Below, piece after piece: positions 17,028-25,844 of a stretch of 64,000 bases of DNA (position 1 is its first letter; each line of letters opens with the position of its first letter). Both the position numbers and the translations under genes were made by a program. Source of the stretch: Candidatus Omnitrophota bacterium (lineage in GTDB: Bacteria; Omnitrophota; Gorgyraeia; Pluralincolimonadales; Pluralincolimonadaceae); assembly GCA_041653595.1 (NCBI GenBank), contig JBAZFB010000003.1, positions 62,001 through 126,000 on the forward strand. The letters are read 5' to 3'. The notes beneath the pieces were generated by a model. The model made no database searches. It saw only the letters and a list, made by a program, of their open reading frames with translations, and had not been told where the DNA came from.

Positions 17028-17900
17028 ATGAAAAAAATAATCGCGTTCTCCGTCATCCTGTTTTTAAGCTTATGCCTGCGGGCCTCTGCCGCTCCCGGGG
17101 ATAAATACGCGATAAGGGTGCCGGGGGACTGTAAGACCATCAGGGAAGCGTGCGAAAAGTCCTTTCCGGGAGATACCATATACATAGGCGCAGGCGAATA
17201 CACGGAGAAAGAGGGATTTACCGTTAAGAGTAATATCAAGCTTGTCGGGCAGGGCGCAGACAAGACCCTTATTAAACTGGGGAAGAGCGGATTATCCATA
17301 ATCTCGACGCGCGGTAGCGTGAATAATGTCGCCATAAAAGACCTCTCCATTGAGGTGAACGGGCAGCCCTTAAGAGTGGGCGGCGTCGACAGTTTTCTTT
17401 TAAAGGACTGTGTCTTAATAAGCAGGAACCTGTCTACCTGCATAGAGGTCAGCGGCGTAAAGAACGCGCAGATATTGAACTGCAATATAGTGAACGCAAG
17501 TTACGGCCTGATGCTTTGGGGCGGGCCGATCGAGCTTGCCGTAAGGAATTCGGTCTTTTACAACAATAAGGTCGGTATCTGCTCCGCCAAACTTCCGCCG
17601 CAGGGGAATCCCCGGGACCTGCCTAAAGAATATCTGGAAGAATATTATAATAAGCCGCGCGAGGACATCAACCTTACGCTTGCCTATAACCTTTTTTATA
17701 ACGTAAAGGATTTTATTGATTGCCGGAAAGGGGAGAAGGACGTATTGCTTGATCCCAGGTTCGCGAATGCCGCGAAAGACGATTTTCACCTTAGGGGAGA
17801 TTCCCCTTGTGTTGATGGCGGCGACCCGGACGCCAAGTATAACGACCCAGACGGCTCAAGAAACGACATCGGGGCTCTTCCATTTGCCGGAAAGAAATAA
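17028..17900 (+). CDS. Secreted right-handed beta-helix (pectin lyase-fold) protein
   Basis: This protein of 290 residues has a signal peptide (IIAFSVILFLSLCLRASA) followed by a DUF1565-like start (IREACEKSFPGDTIYIGAGEYTE is the relevant region). Repeats then fit a right-handed parallel beta-helix: SNIKLVGQGADKTLI, NNVAIKDLSIEV, NAQILNCNIVNASYG and AVRNSVFYNNKVGI. The end (SPCVDGGDPDAKYNDPDG, DIGALPF) is a common capping motif of exported beta-helix proteins in environmental bacteria. No catalytic residues of a lyase are evident. It lies between the two giant GspK-like genes, so it may be a substrate of the machine or a partner at its tip. That role is inference. Confidence 0.8.
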   Translation: MKKIIAFSVILFLSLCLRASAAPGDKYAIRVPGDCKTIREACEKSFPGDTIYIGAGEYTEKEGFTVKSNIKLVGQGADKTLIKLGKSGLSIISTRGSVNNVAIKDLSIEVNGQPLRVGGVDSFLLKDCVLISRNLSTCIEVSGVKNAQILNCNIVNASYGLMLWGGPIELAVRNSVFYNNKVGICSAKLPPQGNPRDLPKEYLEEYYNKPREDINLTLAYNLFYNVKDFIDCRKGEKDVLLDPRFANAAKDDFHLRGDSPCVDGGDPDAKYNDPDGSRNDIGALPFAGKK

Positions 17901-17902
17901 AA

Positions 17903-17929
17903 TTGCCGGAAGAATTATTTTTTTATAAT
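17903..17929 (+). promoter_or_regulatory. Possible promoter before the second GspK-like gene
   Basis: TTGCCG (17903-17908) and a perfect TATAAT (17924-17929) lie in an AT-rich gap, but the spacing is only 15 bases, so the match is weak overall. The gap also holds a direct repeat of TTGCCGGAA (17884 and 17903). No ribosome site is obvious before the ATG at 17956. Confidence 0.3.
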
Positions 17930-17955
17930 AGCTACCCTCGCGGGCATACGAGAAA

Positions 17956-20442
17956 ATGAAAATAAGAATAAGAAAAAATAACAAGGGTATCGCTCTCATA
18001 GTGACGGTCGGCGTCCTCGCGATGATGCTGATAATCGGGACGTCTTTCACCATCAATATGATGGCCGATCGCAGGTCGTCGGTGAATATGGCGATGGCGG
18101 CGCAGGCCAGGGCCGCGGCAGAAGCGGGATTGAATATCGCTATCGTCTCGGCGAGGAACCTGGCCGTCAGCGATTTCAACGGCGTGCCTGCCGCTACCAT
18201 GAGCGGCTCTCTCGGGAACGTGGGGAGAGGGAATACCGCCGCCTATTCCGTCAATATAACCGATACCGCGAGCCAGCTCAACGTAAACGACACAAATCCC
18301 GGGCTGGAAGATATGCTCGAAAGCCTTGTTGCCATACTGGGAAGCCCTCTTCAGGCCGGCGACGGGACCGCGATCATTTCATACCGCGCGACCCTCACTG
18401 ACGGAGTTTATATCACGAAGGAACAGGTTATCAACGCGTTTTCCGGCGCAACCTCCGTAAAACAGGGCAAGTTCAACAAGATAGCGGAATATATAACGGT
18501 AAATGGTTATATTGACGAGAACAGCGAGGATCCTACGGCCTCGTCTTTAACCGGCCTGGATAATCCTGATTCGACTTACCAGCGCAAGGCGCCGGTAAAT
18601 ATAAATATCACCGACGCTAAAATTCTGAGGGCTGTTTTAGCATCTGTAATTACGCCGACGGATCCTGCCACGTTAGCCGGTGATATTATTACAAGAAGGA
18701 ACGCGAATTTCTTTACCAGTTGGAATGATTTTGACGGTTTTATAGACGGGCTTGGTTACCTGACCGCCGCTGAAAAAATAAAGATAAAAAATAACGCGAA
18801 CCCGAACAAAGTAAAAGTCGATAACGCGGGAGCCTCTCTCTCTTATACAACCGATTTCTGCTTCCATCCCGGCGGCGTTTACGAGATAACATCTACCGGG
18901 ACGGCCGGGGCGGCACAGAAACGGATAACCGCTCCGGTGCGGATATACGATGTCATAAATTACACGACGAAAGAACAATTCAGGGGGAATACTTACACAA
19001 CCGCTTACGTAAACGACGGCACTATGCCGGCTTTTAAGAACGTGAACTGGCTTAACAGCTGTCCGGTTATCTCAAGTTACGACCCTGGATTGACGGTCGC
19101 TACGCCCGACTATAGCGCTAACGCCGTCGCCAATTCCCTTAAACTGGGTTTCTGGGATAACTTCGACGAAGATAATGATAATGTCAATAAAGTGGGCTGG
19201 AGCTGGTCTAATTGGGCAGATTCCCTGGCCAACGATATAGCCATCACCGATGTCAATCCAGTAGATCCCAGCCGTAGTAATCAGCCTGACTTAAGGGACG
19301 GTGATAATGAATTAAGCGATACCGCATACGTTGGAGAGACAGCATTAGCTCATATAGACCTGCAGGGCAGTCAAAGCGGCCAATGGCATTGCGGGCAGGA
19401 ATTTTCCTTCAGGGTCTATTGTAACATACTTAAAAATCCTCCAAGTCAGGTATACTACCCTCCTTTTGAAAATTTTTATAGCGCTACTGACCGGTGGGAA
19501 GGTTATGAGGATACAGAGCAGATCGACTTTGTTTCCGCGGGGCCTACGGGCAAGTTGTATATCAATAATTTCCGCTGTATGTACTATGGGTCCTACGGGT
19601 ATCAACAAAGCATTGACGGAATTTCCGGCATGGCTCCGCCCGACGATTTTGCGGATTCCTTGCTGAGATTAACTTTCCCCGGCGGAGGCGGAGACCATTA
19701 TATGCATTTAAACGGTTTGTATAATGGGATAGGAGGGTTGTCTGCGCCCGGTACGTTAAAACCGGCGGATGCGAACAGGGTCGTTCCTGTTAATGCTGCT
19801 TTCAAATTAATTGTGCGCGGGTCGGGGGCCAATAATTATCAGGTTCATACGGCAATCTCTCCTACCGGGATAGCTTATCACGAATGGGATTCAGGCGACG
19901 GAGGGAACTGGGGCTCGTGGTGGTGGCAGATCCATTATCTTACCTACTACGCCTATGATGGATTCTATCATCAACTTGTAGATACGGGGGAAACTGATAG
20001 ATATAATTATGTGCGGCACGACGCGGGGAATCAATTTATCTACACCGACTGGTTTTTGAGGTTGATAAATCATCCGTCGACTACGATGGGACGTTACGCT
20101 CTGTTTGACGATGTCCGCCTCATCCCCGACCAGGGCTATTACATCTCTCCCGCGTCCGCCACGGCCGGCCCCGCTCGCTTCGGTACCGCGTCGTGGACGT
20201 TGACCATTCCGCCGGGCGCAGCCACGAACGAAAGGGCCACGGTGGAAATTTCCGGGGACGGGGGGACCAACTATAGTCCCGTCGGTATTAACAGTGGGGT
20301 GAGTATCACCCCTTCGACGAGCATACGCTTCAAAGTCACTTTATTGTCGGACGACCCGCAGCATTTACAGACGCCTGTCCTTGAGGACATTACCCTTACC
20401 CGTTTGCCAAAGGCGGCGGTCTTATATTGCAAATATGAGTAA
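17956..20442 (+). CDS. Second giant GspK/PilX-like minor pseudopilin
   Basis: This prepilin-like protein of 828 residues starts with a basic leader ending NKG, then IALIVTVGVLAMMLIIGTSF and a long helix (AMAAQARAAAEAGLNIAIV). The alpha-domain marks of GspK follow (TASQLNVNDTNPGLEDML, KFNKIAEYITVNGYID). No PA14 domain is seen. It shares with the upstream giant the blocks NVNWLNSCP (near residue 365) and LGFWDNF (near 397), and both end in a similar small beta-domain. They are therefore paralogues with different inserts. From about 18.6 kb on, the codons are more AT-rich than in neighbouring genes. A second tip or alternative-specificity subunit is my inference. Confidence 0.78.
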   Translation: MKIRIRKNNKGIALIVTVGVLAMMLIIGTSFTINMMADRRSSVNMAMAAQARAAAEAGLNIAIVSARNLAVSDFNGVPAATMSGSLGNVGRGNTAAYSVNITDTASQLNVNDTNPGLEDMLESLVAILGSPLQAGDGTAIISYRATLTDGVYITKEQVINAFSGATSVKQGKFNKIAEYITVNGYIDENSEDPTASSLTGLDNPDSTYQRKAPVNINITDAKILRAVLASVITPTDPATLAGDIITRRNANFFTSWNDFDGFIDGLGYLTAAEKIKIKNNANPNKVKVDNAGASLSYTTDFCFHPGGVYEITSTGTAGAAQKRITAPVRIYDVINYTTKEQFRGNTYTTAYVNDGTMPAFKNVNWLNSCPVISSYDPGLTVATPDYSANAVANSLKLGFWDNFDEDNDNVNKVGWSWSNWADSLANDIAITDVNPVDPSRSNQPDLRDGDNELSDTAYVGETALAHIDLQGSQSGQWHCGQEFSFRVYCNILKNPPSQVYYPPFENFYSATDRWEGYEDTEQIDFVSAGPTGKLYINNFRCMYYGSYGYQQSIDGISGMAPPDDFADSLLRLTFPGGGGDHYMHLNGLYNGIGGLSAPGTLKPADANRVVPVNAAFKLIVRGSGANNYQVHTAISPTGIAYHEWDSGDGGNWGSWWWQIHYLTYYAYDGFYHQLVDTGETDRYNYVRHDAGNQFIYTDWFLRLINHPSTTMGRYALFDDVRLIPDQGYYISPASATAGPARFGTASWTLTIPPGAATNERATVEISGDGGTNYSPVGINSGVSITPSTSIRFKVTLLSDDPQHLQTPVLEDITLTRLPKAAVLYCKYE

Positions 20443-20461
20443 AAGGAGAAAAAAGAATAAA

Positions 20462-21541
20462 ATGAGACAGGTGTTTCCCGTATTTTTTTTGATGTTCTTT
20501 TTGGCCGCGGCTTTTCCGGCCACGGCAGCCGATGTTAACCGGACGGAAGCGGCCAATGAACCCGCAGGCCATGCGGACGCCTTCGCCGAATTCAGTAAAA
20601 GATTTTCGGAGATAAAGGCAGGCGATGCCGAGGCTTATTATAATTTGGCGGTGTTCTGTATCGATAACGATCTCCCTGGACAGGCGGAATACCTGCTCGG
20701 GGAAGCGGCAAAAACCCCCGACTTTGAAAAAAAGGCGAAAAGGCTTCTGGAAGTGCTTACCGGCGAACCGGACAAAGTTTTGTATGAAGCCGCGTTCAAA
20801 CATTATGAATCGGGATATCTCGCGGAGGCCAAAACAGAAGTCGAAATGCTGAAAATCGTTTATCCCCAAAGCAATTATACTCGTAAAGCCAGGTTACTTT
20901 TGAGAAATATAAACAGTGAGGTGGTTGATAAACCCTATCTTTTGGTGAACTCCGCTGATCCCAGTAAAATTATCGCTTCCTTGAGTCAGAGGGCGGAAAA
21001 AGAGAAACGTAATGTGGAGGATCTGAAAAAAGAGTATTTTACGGATATCCTCAAGAAGGCGGAGTATTTCGCTGACACCCTGGTGGCCAAAGCACCTTCC
21101 GATGAGAAAAAGGAAGAATATTTGTTCTATGCGATAAAATGCGCGGAAGAAGTATACAGATTGTCGGATGATGCGGAACTTAAGAGCAAGGCCGAAGACA
21201 TGAGAAGCAAGATCACTAAACGGGTATTTACCGAGCGACCGGTATCTGCAAATTTGAAAAATATAGACATGCATTATGAGAATTTATATCTGGTCAAAGA
21301 CAGCGGCCTTATCGAGGATACTTGCGGTAAATATATTAAGGAAGGCGAGGCATATTTAAAGAAAGCCCGGGAGGCCTCGGGCGACGGGAAAATAAGCGAT
21401 CTCGTCAGCGCTTATAAATGTTTTTCGTTTGCTAATGCCTATACCAAGTCCGAGAAGCTGAAAGAGGAGACTTTTAGAAAGATGAAGCTTATTAGCCTCG
21501 AAAAAAGGAAGGAGATAAGCAAGAAGAAAACGTCAAATTAG
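20462..21541 (+). CDS. Exported TPR-type repeat protein of unknown function
   Basis: The ATG at 20462 gives 359 residues beginning with a signal peptide (VFPVFFLMFFLAAAFPATAA). An upstream ATG at 20435 overlaps the previous stop and has no ribosome site, whereas GGAG at 20445 can serve 20462. The mature protein is almost wholly helical and lysine/glutamate-rich, with TPR-like pairs such as AEAYYNLAVFCIDNDLPGQA and AAFKHYESGYLAEAKTEVEM. Codon use is noticeably A-rich. Nothing enzymatic is seen. It closes the pseudopilin block and is followed by a strong promoter, so it may be an assembly or scaffold factor. That is a guess from position. Confidence 0.75.
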   Translation: MRQVFPVFFLMFFLAAAFPATAADVNRTEAANEPAGHADAFAEFSKRFSEIKAGDAEAYYNLAVFCIDNDLPGQAEYLLGEAAKTPDFEKKAKRLLEVLTGEPDKVLYEAAFKHYESGYLAEAKTEVEMLKIVYPQSNYTRKARLLLRNINSEVVDKPYLLVNSADPSKIIASLSQRAEKEKRNVEDLKKEYFTDILKKAEYFADTLVAKAPSDEKKEEYLFYAIKCAEEVYRLSDDAELKSKAEDMRSKITKRVFTERPVSANLKNIDMHYENLYLVKDSGLIEDTCGKYIKEGEAYLKKAREASGDGKISDLVSAYKCFSFANAYTKSEKLKEETFRKMKLISLEKRKEISKKKTSN

Positions 21542-21578
21542 GCGCCTTTCGAATTTTTTGCTTTTTGAAAAGAAATAA

Positions 21579-21607
21579 TTGACAACTTTTGCTTAATCCT
21601 ATAAAAT
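21579..21607 (+). promoter_or_regulatory. Strong sigma-70 type promoter before pilM (leaderless start)
   Basis: A perfect TTGACA (21579-21584) is followed after exactly 17 bases by TAAAAT (21602-21607). The predicted transcription start, near 21614, lies only about six bases before the pilM ATG at 21620, and no Shine-Dalgarno sequence is present. The transcript is therefore expected to be leaderless or nearly so. Confidence 0.7.
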
Positions 21608-21619
21608 ATACGCAACCAT

Positions 21620-23269
21620 ATGGGAAAACGTGCTCTAGGGATCGATATAGGCGCGGGCTCGGTAAAACTCGTAGAGCTGGAAAAGACGGCCGAAGGTATT
21701 CAGCTCATCCGGGCGAAATTTTTTGACTTGACCCAATATGCCGACCAGGAAAAAAGGGACACCCTTATAAGGGAAGGCATAGAGGGGTTGTTGAGAACAG
21801 AAAAGATAAAGAGCGGCAGGCTCGCGCTCTCCCTCTCGGGCCAGTCGGTATTCATCCGCTTCCTCAAGCTCCCCAAGATCCAGCAAGGCAAGATAGACAA
21901 GATAATAAAATACGAAGCGCAGCAGCAGATCCCTTTCCCCCTCGATAAGATAAGCTGGGACCACCAGATCTTCCGCTCCGGCGCGGGCCCGGAAGAGGAC
22001 GTCCTTTTCGTCGCCGCGAAAAAAGAGATTGTCGAAACTACGCTTTCGCACGTAGCGAGGACCAACCTGGACATAGAGTTCGTCGATGTCAGCCCTCTGG
22101 CCCTCCTTAATTCCATAACTTATAATGAGCCCCTCGGCAAGGGGCTGATCCTTGATATCGGCGCCAAGGCGACCAATCTTATCGTCATATCGGACAAGGG
22201 GTTCTGGGTCCGTTCAATACTTATCGCCGGCGACGAGATGACCCATGCGATCGCCTCAAAGTTAAATATACCTTTCGACAAGGCGGAGGAGCTTAAGCGC
22301 AAAGAGGGGATGGTGGTCGCGTCAGACAGCCTTGTTCCCTCGAACATCACCCCGGAGGGCAAAGACCTCGTTAATGCCCTGAACCCGGTCGTCTCCGACC
22401 TGATATCTTCGATCGTCCAGTCGATGGAATTTTACAAGACCAAACATGCCCGCGATACCGCCTTCAACGAGATCATATTATCGGGCGGCGGCTCAAAGCT
22501 CAAGGGCATAGAGGATTTCCTGGCGAAGGGGCTTGGCATGCAGATAAGGCGCGCCAACCTGGGCCAGAAGATAAAATGCCCGTCCAACCTCAGGGTCGAT
22601 ATAGATTTTCAGACGCGCTTCGGCTCTTCGATCGGCCTGGCCCTGCGCCTGCTCCAGAGGTGCCCGACCAATATAGACCTGTTGCCGGCCGAGAGGAAAG
22701 AGGAAAGGGATTTCAAAAAAGAAAAATTCTGGATAATCTCCGCGGGCCTCCTTATTGCCGTAATACCGCTCACGATAGGGTATAATATCTGGTTCCAGAC
22801 GTCGACCCTGAGGAAGGAAGTGGCCTTCCTGGATTCGCTTTTGTCGGATTACGAGAACATCAACAAGGGAATAGCCAAGCTTAAGGAAGATATCAAGAAC
22901 AGCGAGGCCAGGCTGGAACCCTTTGAAAATCTGGCCATAAAGAAAAGCCTCTCTCTTGAGGCCATATTGGAGATAAGGAAGCTCCTGCCCGAAGAGACCT
23001 GGCTGACGTCGGTGGCCAAGGACAAGGACCTTTTCTCGGTTGAGGGCAGGACGACCTCGAGCCTCCTGACCATCAACGTTTTCAAGAACAGGCTCGCATC
23101 CTCGCCGTTATTCGATTCGGTAGAGATAATATACGCGAGCCTGCCCCGCCAGACCGAAGAGGGCGCGGGACAATTCAGGGATTTTTCCATAAAGTTCAGG
23201 TTCAAGGGGACCGGCGCGGCTGCGGCGGCCCCGAAGGGCGAGAAGGACGAAACGAAAGGCAAGAAATAG
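21620..23269 (+). CDS. pilM: PilM-PilN fusion protein (pilus alignment complex)
   Basis: A 549-residue fusion. Residues 1-350 are PilM, an actin-like ATPase (GIDIGAGSVKLVELEK, SLSGQSVFIRFLKLP, LILDIGAKATNLIVI, ILSGGGSKLKGIEDFL). Residues about 370-392 form a membrane helix (ISAGLLIAVIPLTIGYNIWF). A coiled coil and a PilN-type periplasmic domain follow (LLPEETWLTSVAKDK, LFDSVEIIYAS). In type IV pilus systems PilM binds the cytoplasmic tail of PilN, and together with PilO and PilP they align the motor with the secretin. Here the two are covalently joined. The gene begins right after a strong promoter and is followed by PilO- and PilP-like genes. Confidence 0.86.
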   Translation: MGKRALGIDIGAGSVKLVELEKTAEGIQLIRAKFFDLTQYADQEKRDTLIREGIEGLLRTEKIKSGRLALSLSGQSVFIRFLKLPKIQQGKIDKIIKYEAQQQIPFPLDKISWDHQIFRSGAGPEEDVLFVAAKKEIVETTLSHVARTNLDIEFVDVSPLALLNSITYNEPLGKGLILDIGAKATNLIVISDKGFWVRSILIAGDEMTHAIASKLNIPFDKAEELKRKEGMVVASDSLVPSNITPEGKDLVNALNPVVSDLISSIVQSMEFYKTKHARDTAFNEIILSGGGSKLKGIEDFLAKGLGMQIRRANLGQKIKCPSNLRVDIDFQTRFGSSIGLALRLLQRCPTNIDLLPAERKEERDFKKEKFWIISAGLLIAVIPLTIGYNIWFQTSTLRKEVAFLDSLLSDYENINKGIAKLKEDIKNSEARLEPFENLAIKKSLSLEAILEIRKLLPEETWLTSVAKDKDLFSVEGRTTSSLLTINVFKNRLASSPLFDSVEIIYASLPRQTEEGAGQFRDFSIKFRFKGTGAAAAAPKGEKDETKGKK

Positions 23270-23272
23270 AAG

Positions 23273-24034
23273 ATGCCAAAAGGCATGAACGAGTCATTGA
23301 CGACTAAGATATCCCTGGGAGCGGTCATACTGGTTTCATTTCTTTTTTTAGGGATAACCGTGTATGACAGGTTGAGGATCGAAGGGGCTGTCGTGCAGAA
23401 GCAGGAGCAGCTCAAGGTCTATAAAAACCAGGGCCTCGGTTTACTGAGCAGCGAAAAGAACCGCCTTGAGAGGCAGCTCAAGGCCATGCGGGAAGCCGAC
23501 AAGGAGATAAGCGGCATGCTCTTCTCTAAACCGTCCTCCCGGATGGTGAAGGAGGTCGGGGATCCCCTTAAATTCAAGGAGGAGTTATACAAGGTCCAGA
23601 ATAAGATAAAAGAGGACGGCGCTTCCATAAATTTCCAATTCCCGTTCTGGCTGGGTTTCGAGAGGTACGAGCACGATATACCGAATCCGGCGGACCTTCC
23701 GTTCAGGGTAAAGCAGCTCGACATAATAAACGAGATCGGCAGCCTTGCCCTGGCTTCGAAGGTGCCGGAGATCTCGACGATCGAATTCCTCGAGATCAAG
23801 AAAATAATGGCCGACAACAAGGAAATCCTTTTCATGGAATTTCCTGTCAGGGTGGTCCTTAAGTGCGGTAACGAGAGCCTGGTCAATTTTATGTATAAGC
23901 TGAGCGTCGCGGATGTGCCTTTGAGGATCGATTCGTTTAAAATAAAAGTTTCCGCAGACGAGAGCGCGGCCGAGGGCGACATGACCGGAGAGTTGGTCAT
24001 AGTCGCTGCCGTATTGCCCGCGGAGAAGATATGA
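23273..24034 (+). CDS. PilO-like inner-membrane alignment protein
   Basis: This 253-residue protein has one N-terminal membrane segment (residues 12-30, LGAVILVSFLFLGITV). A coiled-coil stretch follows (SEKNRLERQLKAMREADKEI), then a periplasmic domain ending in the beta pattern FPVRVVLKCGNESLVNFMYK ... LRIDSFKI, as in PilO ferredoxin-like domains. Sequence similarity to classic PilO is low, so the call rests on topology and on its place between PilM-N and a PilP-like gene. It overlaps the next gene by four bases (ATGA). Confidence 0.7.
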   Translation: MPKGMNESLTTKISLGAVILVSFLFLGITVYDRLRIEGAVVQKQEQLKVYKNQGLGLLSSEKNRLERQLKAMREADKEISGMLFSKPSSRMVKEVGDPLKFKEELYKVQNKIKEDGASINFQFPFWLGFERYEHDIPNPADLPFRVKQLDIINEIGSLALASKVPEISTIEFLEIKKIMADNKEILFMEFPVRVVLKCGNESLVNFMYKLSVADVPLRIDSFKIKVSADESAAEGDMTGELVIVAAVLPAEKI

Positions 24035-24711
24035 AAGGCGCATCCCGAATAATAGCCGCAGCAGCATTCATTCTATGGATATTGGCGATGTGGAAATCGT
24101 CTTCGGTTTTTGAATCAAAGCAAGTCCCGTTCCGGCAGGAGGAGGAAGGCGGGGGAGACGTCGTGCCCGGTAAGGAGGGGACCGCCGCCCTGCCAAACTC
24201 TTTTTCGCATGTGGAAGTATTGCTCAAATCCCCTTATGCCGTCTCGAGATACAAGCCCCTTCTCGATGAGAACATGTTCATAAAGCCCGAACCCCCGGTC
24301 AAGGTCTTATCGCCTGTAGACCTGACGTTAGTGTCCGTCACGGCCGTACCCCTGCCTTTTATGTATAAAGGTTTTATCGAGGTGTCGGACGGGACCATAA
24401 TAGGCCAGATCAACTGGTCCGGTAAGACGTATTTCGTAAAGAGGGGGCAAAAGGTCAAAGACTACAAAGTAACGGAGATCAACAGCAAGATTGTCAAGAT
24501 GGAAAACAAGGATGGCCAGGTTACCCTCGAGTTCAAGAAGCCCGGGAAGAGCAAGGAATTGGTCGCAAAACTGCACGATTCAATGAATAATAAGGATATC
24601 GAGGCAAAGAAGGGGGACACGATCGGAGAGTATAAAGTTCTTGACATAAAAACTGATTCTGTGATATTATATGGCCAAAATAAAGAGTGGGTTATAACAA
24701 AGGGGAGATGA
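24031..24711 (+). CDS. PilP/GspC-like periplasmic alignment protein
   Basis: This protein of 226 residues has one N-terminal membrane anchor (IIAAAAFILWILAMW) and a linker. Two consecutive beta-rich modules follow, each with the PilP/GspC HR-domain look: MYKGFIEVSDGTIIGQINW with YFVKRGQKVKDYKVTEI, then IEAKKGDTIGEYKVLDI with SVILYGQNKEWVI. In known machines this domain contacts the N0 domain of the secretin, and the next gene indeed encodes a stand-alone N0-like domain. The 3' end contains a good internal promoter for that gene. Confidence 0.7.
   Translation: MKGASRIIAAAAFILWILAMWKSSSVFESKQVPFRQEEEGGGDVVPGKEGTAALPNSFSHVEVLLKSPYAVSRYKPLLDENMFIKPEPPVKVLSPVDLTLVSVTAVPLPFMYKGFIEVSDGTIIGQINWSGKTYFVKRGQKVKDYKVTEINSKIVKMENKDGQVTLEFKKPGKSKELVAKLHDSMNNKDIEAKKGDTIGEYKVLDIKTDSVILYGQNKEWVITKGR
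24641..24670 (+). promoter_or_regulatory. Internal promoter before the secretin genes
   Basis: TTGACA (24641-24646) and TATTAT (24665-24670) are 18 bases apart, inside the 3' end of the PilP-like gene, and a TG one base before the -10 box adds an extended -10. The predicted start near 24677 leaves a leader with an AAGGGGAG ribosome site nine bases before the ATG at 24717. Confidence 0.5.
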
Positions 24712-24716
24712 TATAA

Positions 24717-25844
24717 ATGAGTATGACCAATGAGGTTAAAAGAACAGCAGGTAAGTTCTTTGTTTGCATCTTTTTGGCTTTTGATTCGTTCTTTATTATC
24801 TCATTAGGAAATGCTTTTTGCGCCAGGGTTTACGCCGCCTCCGATGCTGATATAGCCAACGACTCGGTCGAGGCGAGGATAATAGCCCAGGACCTGGCCA
24901 AAGAGAAAAAAGTCGAACAAAAATACCTCATTAAAGACCTCTTCGATCAAGCCAAGAGGGAATACGACGCTAAGAATTACGAAACGGCGCAGCATATCTT
25001 CGAGAGGATAGTCCAGCTGGACCCCAAGAATAAACAGGCCGTCCATTATGTCGAGTTGTGCAAAGACGGCATAGTCAAGACCGTCCCCGATACGATAACC
25101 GGCTCTATGATAAAGCGCGGCAAAGCGAATTACGCGAGCAAAGAATATTCCGCCGCGGTAGGTGATTTTGAGAGCGCGCTCGCCGCGAACCCCAATGATG
25201 CCGAAGCCCGGGATTGGCTGATCAAGGCGAGGCAGGCCGAGGGGTTGGACGCGAGGGAAAAGACTACCAAGGAAGAGCGCAAGTATGTCGTAAAGGACAG
25301 GCACGTAACGAACGAGGAGAAGGATACATCCGAGCAGAAGGCCTTGCTCGACGTGGATAGAGGATGGCTGCCCCCGGAGAAGACCGGCCGGGAAGAGTTG
25401 CAGGTCGAAGAGGTGATCCCGGAGTCGGAGAGGATCGAAGCGGCCGCAAGGGCGGCGCTCGAGGAGAAGATGGCGAAGGTTGTCGTTCCGGCCATATCGG
25501 TTACCGACGCCGACGTCCAGGACCTTATCCGCCAGTTGACCGAGATGACGGGAGTAACTATCGTCATCGACGAGAAGGCGCTGGCCGCCCTCACCAGAGA
25601 GCAGCCGCTGAAGATCACGATCAGCACCGCTGCCCCTATGCCGTTGCTCGATATCCTGGGTATCGCGTTCAAGACTACGCAACTCGCTTATAAGGTCGAG
25701 ACGAATTACGTTTATGTATCAAGCAGAGAGAATATAATGAGAGAAGGCCTTGTCACGAGGACTTACAAACTCAAATACGGCGAACGCAAGACTCGCGCGG
25801 TCAAATTAACAGAGTTTGAAAACAAGGCGGCAGACGCGAAATGA
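24717..25844 (+). CDS. Exported TPR protein with stand-alone secretin N0 (STN) domain
   Basis: This 375-residue protein has a long signal peptide (FFVCIFLAFDSFFIISLGNA). It contains TPR-like repeats at about 70-165 (AKREYDAKNYETAQHIFERI, KRGKANYASKEYSAAVGDFE). A charged linker precedes an STN/N0 secretin domain at about 256-335 (ISVTDADVQDLIRQLTEMTG, PLLDILGIAFKTTQLAYK). The chain then ends where a normal secretin would continue into its N1 domain (LVTRTYKLKYGERKTRAV). The next gene starts with its own signal peptide, so this is a real split rather than a frameshift. It probably acts as the receptor ring between the PilP-like protein and the pore. Confidence 0.78.
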   Translation: MSMTNEVKRTAGKFFVCIFLAFDSFFIISLGNAFCARVYAASDADIANDSVEARIIAQDLAKEKKVEQKYLIKDLFDQAKREYDAKNYETAQHIFERIVQLDPKNKQAVHYVELCKDGIVKTVPDTITGSMIKRGKANYASKEYSAAVGDFESALAANPNDAEARDWLIKARQAEGLDAREKTTKEERKYVVKDRHVTNEEKDTSEQKALLDVDRGWLPPEKTGREELQVEEVIPESERIEAAARAALEEKMAKVVVPAISVTDADVQDLIRQLTEMTGVTIVIDEKALAALTREQPLKITISTAAPMPLLDILGIAFKTTQLAYKVETNYVYVSSRENIMREGLVTRTYKLKYGERKTRAVKLTEFENKAADAK

